Shown: one piece after another, positions 12,004 to 19,990 of the stretch
Layout of the letters: the number at the start of each line of letters is the position of its first letter
Position numbering within the stretch: position 1 is the first letter of the stretch
Assembly (NCBI RefSeq): GCF_002884445.1
Contig: NZ_KZ614144.1
Location: 72,772-136,771, forward strand
Length of the DNA stretch: 64,000 bases
Reading direction: 5' to 3'
Source of the DNA: Paenibacillus castaneae
GTDB taxonomy: Bacteria; Bacillota; Bacilli; Paenibacillales; Paenibacillaceae
Program-made: the position numbers and the translations under genes
Notes under the pieces: generated by a model
Database searches by the model: none
Seen by the model: the letters and a program-made list of their open reading frames with translations, nothing else
Told to the model about the DNA's origin: nothing

Positions 12004-12078
12004 GGCTCCGTAGCTCAACGGATAGAGCAACCCTCTCCTAAAGGGTAGATGTCAGTTCGATTCTGGCCGGGGCCGCCA
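12004..12078 (+). tRNA. tRNA-Arg(CCU), island-borne
   Basis: A complete 75-base cloverleaf with encoded CCA: acceptor GGCTCCG/CGGGGCC (one T-G pair), D-arm GCTCAACGGATAGAGC, anticodon stem ACCCT/AGGGT around CTCCTAA (anticodon CCT), T-arm GTCAG-TTCGATT-CTGGC. It differs in most stems from the split resident tRNA, so it is an independent gene, placed just inside the left end of the island where it can replace the destroyed copy. Confidence 0.93.
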
Positions 12079-12093
12079 TATTCCAAACATTTT

Positions 12094-12126
12094 AGAACCG
12101 TACTGTTGTGCGGTTCTTTTTATTTT
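12094..12126 (+). terminator. Terminator of island tRNA-Arg
   Basis: AGAACCG ... CGGTTCT hairpin followed by TTTTTATTTT. Confidence 0.8.
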
Positions 12127-12325
12127 GTGGGTGTGTTTGCGGGAGCCGCTTGTGGGAGATTGTCCTTTACTGTCCTGCAGAATAACAGGAAAACAGCAGA
12201 GCTATAATGGCTCGTTGCAGTATGCGTTAGGAGGCGCTATTTTCTATGCATAAGACAAATGGCATGGTATAGTCAATTTGAAGGTTTTGAAATTTTATCC
12301 AGTGATATTTACAAAGTTCTTAGAT

Positions 12326-12338
12326 AAGACGTTATGCG
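12326..12338 (+). repeat. Orphan right-end motif of cassette-like repeat
   Basis: AAGACGTTATGCG resembles the right edge of the element at 16725-16915 (AAGAACGTTATCTG). It stands about 55 bases before the first orphan gene, as does the 16.9-kb copy before its gene. Short, so chance is possible. Confidence 0.35.
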
Positions 12339-12390
12339 AAAGAATCAAAATGACTTTAAAACTATATATTAAAAGAGTGATAATAATTAT

Positions 12391-13095
12391 ATGCATAGAA
12401 TAATCAGAGATCTAGAACCTGAATCATACCCTATGATAAAAAGAATACATGAAAAAATACTGGATAGTGAAGAATTATATAATGATGTAGAGTTATTAGG
12501 AAATTGGTTAGTTACTTGGACGGGTGTTTTTTTGCATAGTGCATATCACAGTTTCAAGGATATAAAACGGTATAATTCAATACTTTTTTGTTTATTACAA
12601 AGCCAGTCCTATCAATTAGAATGGACTATATTTTCTATATTTTCAGGACAATATGACGTAGCTATGAGGGAATTAAGAACTACACTTGAAAATGCATTTT
12701 ATCATTTTAAGTATGACAATCAAATTGAATTTCATAATATGACGGTAGAAGAAAAATTTAATACAATGATTGATGATGCAAATAAAGATTTAAGAAGTAG
12801 CTATGGGAAACAAGTTTTTCAAAACAGTGGATATCAAGATTGGGAGTCAGTGTACAATAATGTTTTTAAAAAATTATGTGAATATGTACATACCAGTATA
12901 GGACGAAATAACGCACTACAAATCGACAATGAAGGGTACAATTCATTGTTAGATCCTACATATGATATTTATAGAATACGGGAATGTATAAAGATGTTTA
13001 AAACAGTGGTTAAGTTAGAGGTGAGACTTATGGAAATTATATTAGAAGATGTTTACAAAGTGAGTGATACACAATATGTCCAATTGTTTGATTAA
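12391..13095 (+). CDS. Hypothetical helical protein, first cassette gene
   Basis: A 234-aa, AT-rich, almost entirely helical soluble protein with no signal peptide. I do not recognise it with confidence. The central AMRELRTTLENAFYHFKY and later KKLCEYVHTSIGR give the spacing seen in DUF5677/HEPN-like helical domains often found in defence islands; no RxxxxH RNase motif is evident. No strong ribosome site is visible (weak AAAGAGTG 15 bases before the ATG). It sits between the right-end motif at 12326 and the attC-like element at 13401, like a single-gene cassette. Confidence 0.65.
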   Translation: MHRIIRDLEPESYPMIKRIHEKILDSEELYNDVELLGNWLVTWTGVFLHSAYHSFKDIKRYNSILFCLLQSQSYQLEWTIFSIFSGQYDVAMRELRTTLENAFYHFKYDNQIEFHNMTVEEKFNTMIDDANKDLRSSYGKQVFQNSGYQDWESVYNNVFKKLCEYVHTSIGRNNALQIDNEGYNSLLDPTYDIYRIRECIKMFKTVVKLEVRLMEIILEDVYKVSDTQYVQLFD

Positions 13096-13400
13096 AATCA
13101 CTTACATATAAACCGAAAGTTTACCAAAATGATATTTATTTTGGTGTGTGAAAGTTTCATTTATTCCATCGGCTACAGAATTTTCATGTATTAAACATTC
13201 GTCCTCCGTTGAAAGAAACTCAATTAAGATGAGTATACATCAATACAGAATCCCCCTACTGAAAAAAGCGAGAGTATGAAGCAGGTGGAATTCCATATTG
13301 ATTTGAATATTATAATCCTTGAAAAGTTCATTGACGAAGTCACAGCAAAGAAGCATATGCGATGATTGATGCAGCATTTCGAAGATGTCGATTCCATCGC
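13096..13400. other. Non-coding stretch
   Basis: 305 AT-rich bases after the first cassette gene, with stops in all frames. No RNA gene or promoter of note was seen. Confidence 0.5.
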
Positions 13401-13511
13401 CTAACATAAGATTCACGCAGAGGCTACGCCTTGGTCAGCAGAAGGGATTCAGTATGCTATTACTGTCTGACAACTTGCTATGCAAGTTCGTGAGTCAAGC
13501 AACGTTTGACG
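13401..13511 (+). repeat. attC-like structured element A
   Basis: Begins CTAACATAAGATTCACGCA and ends TTCGTGAGTCAAGCAACGTTTG. The outer AAC/GTT and inner TCACG/CGTGA blocks are inversely complementary, as in the R''-L''/L'-R' plan of integron attC sites. Inside are GGC-TAC-GCC and a perfect AACTTGC-TAT-GCAAGTT hairpin. Both ends match element D at 16725-16915. The following 13512-13692 is AT-rich and geneless. Confidence 0.5.
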
Positions 13512-13692
13512 AAATTATCCTTTGAAAATATAACGACTCTTCGCTATACTGCGTGGCTAAAGTAACCTTTGATAGACTGATAGAGCGATTTAACATGTTT
13601 AGATTAGCGTTTACAGCCTCTCCATATAAAATCGAAATCAACCTACCCATTTCGAGTAGCGAAGAGGCAATATAACTAAGGAGTAGAACTAT

Positions 13693-15483
13693 ATGAGCTA
13701 TATCCGCATAGAAGGTATAAAAATCGAGAATTACAGATCTTTTGGAGACACAGTTACAGTTAATTTTCCTAAAGAAGATTATAAAAAGCCTGTAGCGATA
13801 GTAGGCTACAACAATGCAGGCAAAACTAATTTTTTGAATTCAATTTTATATGGAATAACAGAAAGGTATGTCACTAAAGATAGTTTTACAGTTAATGATT
13901 TTCATAACCGAAACTATGACAATATACCTGTGATAATAACCAAAATGAGTAGTAGTAATGAACTTAAAGTGGATGGAAAAAGGGCAGATCTTTCGGGATA
14001 TCATTTTTTAGACATTGAACTTGATGGAAATGAAATAGAGAGCGCTAAGATTAATTCTTACGAGGATTGGAAAAAAACAAGACAAATTTACACCTCATAT
14101 GGCGCATCTAAATATTTCAAAATATTCTACATAAACTTTCACGAAATTAAAAAAGAAATATCAACCAAAAAGACAAGTTGGGGAAATCTTTCTTCATTTC
14201 TGGCGAAACATATCAAAAGTATAGTTAATAGAGACGATAATATGACGGGGAAAAAAGATATCTTTAAAGAAGAGGTAAAAGCCTCAACTGATAAGGTAAT
14301 GGCTGACTCCAGTTTAAATGAATTTTTAAAAAGAATACAAATTAATTATTCGACTAATCTGAGACAAAATCAGTGTCATATTGAATTTGGGTTGCCTGAA
14401 TACGAGGATATATTTTTAGAGATGATGTTCAAAATTGGTCTTAATGGTGACATGGAAAACCTTGTACCGATCAGCCATTTTGGAGATGGTTACATTTCTA
14501 TGTTTGTTATGGCTGTAATTCAAGCAATTGCAGAGAGCAATGAGACTGATAAGTGTCTTTTCTTATTTGAAGAGCCTGAGAGTTTTTTACATGAGAATCA
14601 TCAAGAATATTTTTACAAAACTGTTCTTTGTGGATTGGCTGAGAAAGGACACCAAGTTATTTATACTACTCATTCTGACAAAATGTTAGATGTTTTTGAT
14701 ACAAGAGGACTGATTCGTTTTGAATTTGATGAAGATAATAAACAAACAGTACTTAAATACAACAAACCAAGTGATGAGTTTCTTGAAATCGAAGAGAATG
14801 AAGAAATTTTTGATGAATTGCTTTCTGAAATTGAAGATTATAACAATTACATTAAATTAATCGAACCGAATTTAAATAAAATTATATTCAGTAAAAAAGT
14901 TCTACTTGTAGAAGGTCCGAATGATCTGATGACCTATAAAGAAATAATTAGAAGAAAAGTATTGGAACTCACTGGCGATAACAAATATTCAGAAACCTAT
15001 TTAAATTTCAATAACATTGCTATAGTTCCACATCATGGGAAAATAACTGCTTTAATTTTAATTAGGTTATGCAAACATTTTGGGATAGATTATTTTGCTA
15101 TAAACGATTTTGACTTCGAAGAAGATTTTGTGGCAAAGCTCTCTTTTGAAACAATTGAAGAACTAAAAGAAAGTGATATCTATAATGCTGAACTAAAAAA
15201 TATCACGATTTTCAATTCAAAAGGTGAGCCATTAAGTGAAAGAACTAAAAAGGGAATGATAACTACAAATTGGAACTTACTTAAAGAAGCCTCTTTTGAG
15301 AAGATACATTTTAATATCCCTAAGCTAGAGTCTGTCTTAGGTTATGCCTCAAACGATAAAAATAGCGCGAAGATCTGGAGAAAAATCAAAGAAACCTCTG
15401 AATTTGGGGAGTCTATTTTCCCTAAAAATCTCAAACAATTCCTTGAATTAAATAATATCCAAGACAAAGATAACTTCGTTTAA
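13693..15483 (+). CDS. OLD-family ATPase/TOPRIM nuclease
   Basis: A 596-aa protein with the two-part plan of overcoming-lysogenization-defect (OLD/GajA-like) enzymes. An N-terminal SMC/ABC-like ATPase has Walker A GYNNAGKT (38-45), a signature-like SHFGDGY near 260 and Walker B LFLFEEPES near 290. A C-terminal TOPRIM domain has LLVEGPNDL (acidic motif, about 405-412) and NDFDFEED near 470. Members cut nucleic acids and often act in phage defence, usually with a partner such as GajB; no UvrD-like GajB gene is present here. ACTAAGGAG precedes the ATG. Its TAA stop is part of the repeat starting at 15481. Confidence 0.87.
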   Translation: MSYIRIEGIKIENYRSFGDTVTVNFPKEDYKKPVAIVGYNNAGKTNFLNSILYGITERYVTKDSFTVNDFHNRNYDNIPVIITKMSSSNELKVDGKRADLSGYHFLDIELDGNEIESAKINSYEDWKKTRQIYTSYGASKYFKIFYINFHEIKKEISTKKTSWGNLSSFLAKHIKSIVNRDDNMTGKKDIFKEEVKASTDKVMADSSLNEFLKRIQINYSTNLRQNQCHIEFGLPEYEDIFLEMMFKIGLNGDMENLVPISHFGDGYISMFVMAVIQAIAESNETDKCLFLFEEPESFLHENHQEYFYKTVLCGLAEKGHQVIYTTHSDKMLDVFDTRGLIRFEFDEDNKQTVLKYNKPSDEFLEIEENEEIFDELLSEIEDYNNYIKLIEPNLNKIIFSKKVLLVEGPNDLMTYKEIIRRKVLELTGDNKYSETYLNFNNIAIVPHHGKITALILIRLCKHFGIDYFAINDFDFEEDFVAKLSFETIEELKESDIYNAELKNITIFNSKGEPLSERTKKGMITTNWNLLKEASFEKIHFNIPKLESVLGYASNDKNSAKIWRKIKETSEFGESIFPKNLKQFLELNNIQDKDNFV

Positions 15484-15504
15484 CAAAATATTCACGCATC
15501 GGGC
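15481..15504 (+). repeat. Left-end motif of cassette repeat (copy B)
   Basis: TAACAAAATATTCACGCATC and the bases after it match element D's left end: the 18 bases 15487-15504 are identical to 16733-16750. The first TAA is the stop codon of the OLD gene. No matching right end was found before the next gene. Confidence 0.6.
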
Positions 15505-15564
15505 ATAGTCGATTTTCTATAAGTTTTTAATGAGAACTAGCAGACACACGAAGGGATTGGGTTT

Positions 15565-16623
15565 ATGGTGCAAAAATGTAATTTCATCGAAACCGGAACA
15601 TGTGTAAAGAAGAAATGCGAAGTAAATTTGTTTTTAAATGAATTTGTAAAAAAAAGATACGATGTCAGTTTAAAAGATATAGGATTTGAGTGCTTAGATA
15701 TTTCAGGTTCAGACGGAAAACGGCCCGAAATTTCTTTCGTTCACAAAGGACAAAAAATTGTTATTGAAGCAAAGACACTGCATTATGAGGAAATCAATAT
15801 ACTGAATTCATTTACTAATAAAATTGGTGAACTACTAATTGACTTTTGTAAAGAAAACAAAACCAATGGTAAACTTATCAAAAGAACTTCAGAAATAATG
15901 GGTGTCAATTTGGCTTTCGACGAAACGATACTAAGTTTAGCACCCATATTAAATAATAAAAGTAATATATCAGAACAAAAAGATTTAATCTATAGAATTA
16001 TTAATAGTACGTATAACAAACTAAAATCCATGAAAAAAAGAGGTGAATGGGTTGGCAGTATATGTTTGGATATCTCAAAATATAAAAAACTCCGTATGAA
16101 AGACTTGAAAACTGTAAAGAAAAATTTATACGAAAGAGCTGCGATTAGTGGATTTGAGAATACTGATCCAGATTGGTTAAAGCATTCATTTAGGACCGAG
16201 GAATATATTCGAAATGATATCAAGAAGTTAAATATTTTAATTAATTTTGTTGATGAAAGTAGTGAAATAACATTTTCGAGTGCTGCTCTTGATTCAACAT
16301 TTATTGCCTCTATAAATCATATTGAAAAATTGATTAAGTCAGCCGAAGAAAAATTTAATAGTTATAATAACGAATACAAAAAGGTTCTCTTCTTCAACAA
16401 TGATTTTATTAGGTTGAAGTCTGAAATTAACGATGGGTATGAGGAAATTATTCAGGAGATAAATAGCAAGATAATTAATAGTGTTATAGATGAAGTTTGG
16501 ATTGAATTCATAGACGCGATTATTGAGCATGATCATTTCGATTATATTGAAACATCCTCAGAAGGAAGAAAAGGATATGAAATGATATATCCAGTTGATA
16601 CAGACATAAAGAGATATTTATAA
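15565..16623 (+). CDS. Hypothetical protein with N-terminal PD-(D/E)xK-like motif
   Basis: A 352-aa soluble protein. Near the N-terminus is a cluster of four cysteines in about 17 residues (KCNFIETGTCVKKKCE). Then comes RPEISFVHKGQKIVIEAKT at about 53-71, which fits the restriction-fold pattern of an acidic residue, a hydrophobic strand and E-x-K. The C-terminal two thirds are helical with coiled-coil character. I infer a nuclease-like domain; activity is unproven. It lies 81 bases after the OLD gene in the same direction, between repeat copies B and C/D. The start ATG at 15565 has GAAGGGATTGGG upstream. Confidence 0.68.
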   Translation: MVQKCNFIETGTCVKKKCEVNLFLNEFVKKRYDVSLKDIGFECLDISGSDGKRPEISFVHKGQKIVIEAKTLHYEEINILNSFTNKIGELLIDFCKENKTNGKLIKRTSEIMGVNLAFDETILSLAPILNNKSNISEQKDLIYRIINSTYNKLKSMKKRGEWVGSICLDISKYKKLRMKDLKTVKKNLYERAAISGFENTDPDWLKHSFRTEEYIRNDIKKLNILINFVDESSEITFSSAALDSTFIASINHIEKLIKSAEEKFNSYNNEYKKVLFFNNDFIRLKSEINDGYEEIIQEINSKIINSVIDEVWIEFIDAIIEHDHFDYIETSSEGRKGYEMIYPVDTDIKRYL

Positions 16624-16692
16624 TCATAAACAAAGGAAGAGTATTTATGTTCCAGAATACGAAAGCTATTTCGAAAGAGTCAGCAACATCGG

Positions 16693-16714
16693 TAACATTA
16701 TATTCACGAATCGG
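16693..16714 (+). repeat. Left-end motif of cassette repeat (copy C)
   Basis: TAACATTATATTCACGAATC resembles copies A, B and D and lies 32 bases before D, so two left ends are stacked here. Confidence 0.5.
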
Positions 16715-16724
16715 TGTACATCCC

Positions 16725-16915
16725 AATAACATAATATTCACGCATCGGGCCATTCGCCCTCGGTCCGGCCGGAGTAAGAGGTTGATTCGGAGATGAATTT
16801 CAGTGTTCGGGGAAGCAGTAGCAGCCGGACACATCCGCACCGACTAAGCGCATCGCGCCCGGCGACATTCGTCGCCTTAAGTCGGTGGGACGTCGTGATC
16901 ACAAGAACGTTATCT
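16725..16915 (+). repeat. attC-like GC-rich structured element D
   Basis: About 190 bases, much more GC-rich than the genes on either side. The left end AATAACATAATATTCACGC and right end TCGTGATCACAAGAACGTTA are inversely complementary in two blocks (ATAAC/GTTAT and TCACG/CGTGA). Inside are GGGC-CATTC-GCCC, a GTCCGGC/GCCGGAC long-range pair, and CACCGACTAAG/CTTAAGTCGGTG closing on the perfect GGCGAC-ATTC-GTCGCC. It could be a single-strand recombination site or a structured RNA. Confidence 0.6.
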
Positions 16916-16953
16916 GCATTTATTGAAACCCCATAGGGATGTGAAAGTGAAAA

Positions 16954-17502
16954 ATGGAATCTTCAATACTTAAAATGATTGAAGAAGTGATTAACTCCCA
17001 TCCTAAACTGATGCACATTGTTTTGAAACAAAAAGCCAAGTTTGAGGGATGGTTGAAGTTTGAACTAGCTCAAGAATTAATAAAGCACAATGTTCAAGAT
17101 CTGAGTGTTGAGTATATGTATGCTCAAGGGAAAAGTGCGGACATATCCTTTATTCACAATAATCAGAGATATTTACTTGAGCTTAAAACCCCAAATTCAA
17201 ATTGGGTAGTACCGGGTATTGACTCAAAGATCAAAACAATAACAAAGAACATCGACTCAATTATTGATGATGGATATAAACTTCAAGGGACAAACGATAT
17301 TGGCATACTGGTTTTTGTCTTTTTTCCATTTCCTTCAGGAGACAAGCGTTGGAATCAATATCTGGAACGAATCAGCAATTTATTAAACTTGGAATTTAAA
17401 GAAGATAAAAATTACAGAATTATTAATTTTGAATATCAAGCAATTAATTGTCAATTGCTTTTGAGTGCAATAAAAGTTAATTCTGTTCTCTGGTATACCT
17501 AA
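16954..17502 (+). CDS. Hypothetical PD-(D/E)xK-like protein, 182 aa
   Basis: A 182-aa soluble protein. Residues about 58-77 (SADISFIHNNQRYLLELKT) give the restriction-fold signature D-x(n)-E-x-K and closely parallel the ISFVHKGQKIVIEAKT segment of the protein at 15565. It ends in FEYQAINCQLLLSAIKVN, a plausible last strand and helix. The function is probably nucleic-acid cleavage or binding, inferred from the motif only. It starts 45 bases after the right end of element D. GGGATGTGAAAGTG precedes the ATG. Confidence 0.65.
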   Translation: MESSILKMIEEVINSHPKLMHIVLKQKAKFEGWLKFELAQELIKHNVQDLSVEYMYAQGKSADISFIHNNQRYLLELKTPNSNWVVPGIDSKIKTITKNIDSIIDDGYKLQGTNDIGILVFVFFPFPSGDKRWNQYLERISNLLNLEFKEDKNYRIINFEYQAINCQLLLSAIKVNSVLWYT

Positions 17503-17637
17503 AAGTTTCAACTAATCCAACTGATTTATAGTAAAGAACTAAGCCAGGATTTCCCCTTTTTCTAGGACACTCTTAGAAGATTGCTATAGATTGTCGCCAA
17601 CCTGATTTTCGTGTGACGGCGGAACCGGATCAAGGAG

Positions 17638-17862
17638 GTGAAACGTATGACGAAGTATTCGGATGAAGAAATCAGAAATATGCCCAAAATCACGATTAAA
17701 ATTGCTGCGGATTATCTGGGCATATCTCCAAACATGCTAACACTTGGTATGCGCAACGACTTGTTGCCCATCGGTTTTGCGGTCCGCAACGAAGAACGGT
17801 ACAGAGAAAATACACCGTACTGGGCTTCCCACTCGGTGTTACCAGTGCATATCCTTTATTGA
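17638..17862 (+). CDS. Xis-like HTH protein, probably truncated
   Basis: A 74-aa protein. Residues 1-55 (DEEIRNMPKITIKIAADYLG, then ISPNMLTLGMRNDLLPIGFAV) match the small excisionase-like helix-turn-helix proteins of Firmicute mobile elements, where the helix recognises DNA and the tail reads like RYxYWxxPERL. Here the end reads RENTPYWASHSVLPVHILY and stops early, as if frame-shifted. GGAGGTGAAACGT precedes the start (ATG 17647, or TTG/GTG-type start at 17638). It is likely the only leftover of the island's mobility or regulation genes. Confidence 0.55.
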   Translation: MKRMTKYSDEEIRNMPKITIKIAADYLGISPNMLTLGMRNDLLPIGFAVRNEERYRENTPYWASHSVLPVHILY

Positions 17863-18334
17863 TTAAATATGTTCTAAATTGTTCCTTCATTCGGCATGCT
17901 CCCCGTATTTGACCTAATAATATGATAATGCGTTGCTCATGTGTACGATAAATTACTTATTCATTTCGATGGGTTAAGTTTGTATGGGCATTATTTGCAT
18001 TTAGTGTATCATGACCTTGACCTTAGGATAACACGCACAACGTTTTAATACGTACCAACACGATTGTGAATATTTCGATGAAATAGAGCCATTATTCCGG
18101 TTATGAGTGAATGAGTGAATCAAGCCTCCGAAAAAAATGAGCCACTCTTCCGGTGGTGGGATCCACTTGCGCAAGGTGGCTCCCGTCAATCACCTAATGA
18201 ATCCTTTGCGTTTGCATATGTAATCCGTGCCTTTAATCTTTATTGTATAAGAGGAATGCACAATGCTGTGAACGCCGATGGTAAAATACCCAATATAATC
18301 TTTATTTCAAGAGTTGAGCATTCTGGACCATAAA
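17863..18334. other. Gene-free region
   Basis: About 470 bases without a credible gene. Two similar segments near 18085 and 18139 (GAGCCATTATTCCGGTTATG and GAGCCACTCTTCCGGTGGTG) and a GAGCCAC/GTGGCTC hairpin are visible. It may be scar tissue from lost genes. Confidence 0.4.
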
Positions 18335-18371
18335 ACAGCCGTGTATTCATTTCAAATGAATACACGGCTGA
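18335..18371 (-). terminator. Terminator of the WYL-HNH operon
   Basis: CAGCCGTGTATTCATTT and its exact complement form a 17-bp stem with almost no loop. On the minus strand it is followed by TTTTA, 16 bases after the stop of the HNH gene. Confidence 0.9.
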
Positions 18372-18386
18372 CTCAGTACCGTAAAC

Positions 18387-19979
18387 TTAGTTATTGAAAA
18401 ACCTCAAGACATCATCGGTTGTCTTCAGTATTTTATGTTCCTCTACCTTCATTTTTCTGGCCAGAACAACGCTGTTAACTGCCAGATTCTCGCCAGCAAG
18501 CTTCTTGTCGTAGGCATTACTTATCAGAAGATTTAATTCCTCATACTCATCATATATTTTTGCTAAAACCCCTTGATACTGCACATCTAGCGTTGTAATC
18601 GCCAAGTAGTATTTTTCGCGAATTTCAGCGGTGGAAACTTTCAAATCGTATGTCAGTTCAGACATAAATACAGACAGTTTTGATACGATTTCTGCGTAGT
18701 GGTCAATGGCATATGCCACGGTAACAGACACAATTCCTGTGACAATTCCTCCCAGCACCCCCCCGATTAGATTAGCAAAAGGGGCAAAAGGGGTCGTTTT
18801 CAAATATATAACAAACGATTCAGTCAGTATAACGCCTAAAGTAGTAGTTACCGATACAGCGATGACTTTAGACGCCTCTACTAATGCTTCTTTTTTTGAA
18901 ATCCCTTTCGACGGATTAATTAAAAGCTTCACAGCCTTTATTAAGGCATGAACCCCTTCATTTAATACACGTACTACGTTCTTAGCTGTTGTTGCGAACG
19001 TATTAATGAATACAGTCAGGAGATTGCCGATAAAACCGCTAATAAATCCGTCCGCAAAAGATATTAATATGGTCTTTGACTTGGCTAGCATATGTTCCGA
19101 AATTTTTTTACAGGCTTCTTTGAAGCCAACAATTTTAGATTCTATAGAATTTAACGTTTTATAACGTTGAAAATATGCCTTCATCTCTATTATTAATGCC
19201 TCTTGGAGTTCGTAAATAAATAAACCAATTACCTGCTTTTGCGCCATTGCAAAGCCTTGTGTTACGCCAGTCGAGGTCACATTTTTAATATAATATTTAG
19301 TTTCGGCTTTATTAATACTGGAATCGACATACTTACGAGCCTCATCATGCTTCTTTCTTGCTCTTTCATCATCGATCCCGTAATATTCTGCATTTGTAAC
19401 CGACGAATCTTTTTTGTTATCTTTGTTCATCCATGTGATAAGGTCATGTTCGCCTTTCGACTGATTCAGGCTACCGTCTGCCCATGCTAAATTTTTTTGG
19501 TCAACAGCCATTGTCCCTCTTTCTTGATCGGACATGTATAATCTTGCTCTATCGTTGTGCTGAATCTCACTTGCGGAAACAATGTGATCGCGATGTGCTC
19601 GACCATCCTTAGGAAGTATTTTACCTGTATAATCGTCTTTGATGACCTCATTTTGTTGAAAGGCCTTCTTTCTGTTTTTCGGGAAATCTTGTTCATACAC
19701 TTTTTTTCGCATCTCTTGCGAGTAGTTTTTCGTAAACCGCTGCTCTTCTGCTTCATTAGCAAAAACAGCACTTTTCGCATTATGAAGTGTAGTCACATTC
19801 CCCCCTCTTTTGTAAATATCGAATATTGGCCCTAGGCCGAATTGCTGAATGATATTCGTCAATACAACTCCCTTGTATTGAATAAGCAATTCACTAATAT
19901 AATTTTGATCTTTATTTTGATTAATTACGTTCAAATCCGGCCCATACTTTACATCTATAAACTCTGCAAAAGAAGACAT
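18387..19979 (-). CDS. HNH nuclease-like protein with membrane domain
   Basis: A 530-aa protein. Residues about 115-175 carry an HNH-type motif: DYTGK at 116-120, HRDHIVSAS at 129-137 and NLAWADGSLNQSKG at 163-176, giving the His and Asn spacing of the beta-beta-alpha metal site. The second half has long hydrophobic, glycine-rich segments (ADGFISGFIGNLLTVFINTF; IGGVLGGIVTGIVSVTVAYA) that look membrane-inserted, then a charged helical tail. Combining a DNA-cutting motif with a membrane domain suggests a toxin or effector. It starts 12 bases after the upstream gene with AAGGAGGG before the ATG. No close family recognised. Confidence 0.75.
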   Translation of the reverse strand: MSSFAEFIDVKYGPDLNVINQNKDQNYISELLIQYKGVVLTNIIQQFGLGPIFDIYKRGGNVTTLHNAKSAVFANEAEEQRFTKNYSQEMRKKVYEQDFPKNRKKAFQQNEVIKDDYTGKILPKDGRAHRDHIVSASEIQHNDRARLYMSDQERGTMAVDQKNLAWADGSLNQSKGEHDLITWMNKDNKKDSSVTNAEYYGIDDERARKKHDEARKYVDSSINKAETKYYIKNVTSTGVTQGFAMAQKQVIGLFIYELQEALIIEMKAYFQRYKTLNSIESKIVGFKEACKKISEHMLAKSKTILISFADGFISGFIGNLLTVFINTFATTAKNVVRVLNEGVHALIKAVKLLINPSKGISKKEALVEASKVIAVSVTTTLGVILTESFVIYLKTTPFAPFANLIGGVLGGIVTGIVSVTVAYAIDHYAEIVSKLSVFMSELTYDLKVSTAEIREKYYLAITTLDVQYQGVLAKIYDEYEELNLLISNAYDKKLAGENLAVNSVVLARKMKVEEHKILKTTDDVLRFFNN

Positions 19980-19990
19980 TTGCTCCCTCC

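Noticed and set aside
13401..13511. Classical integron attC site
   Set aside because: The right core reads GTTTGAC and in the other copy GTTATCT, neither meeting GTTRRRY, and no intI gene is visible. Kept only as attC-like.
18001..18330. Possible transposase or protein remnant with repeated GAGCCA...TTCCGG segments
   Set aside because: Translations in all frames gave no recognisable family and the frames are short.
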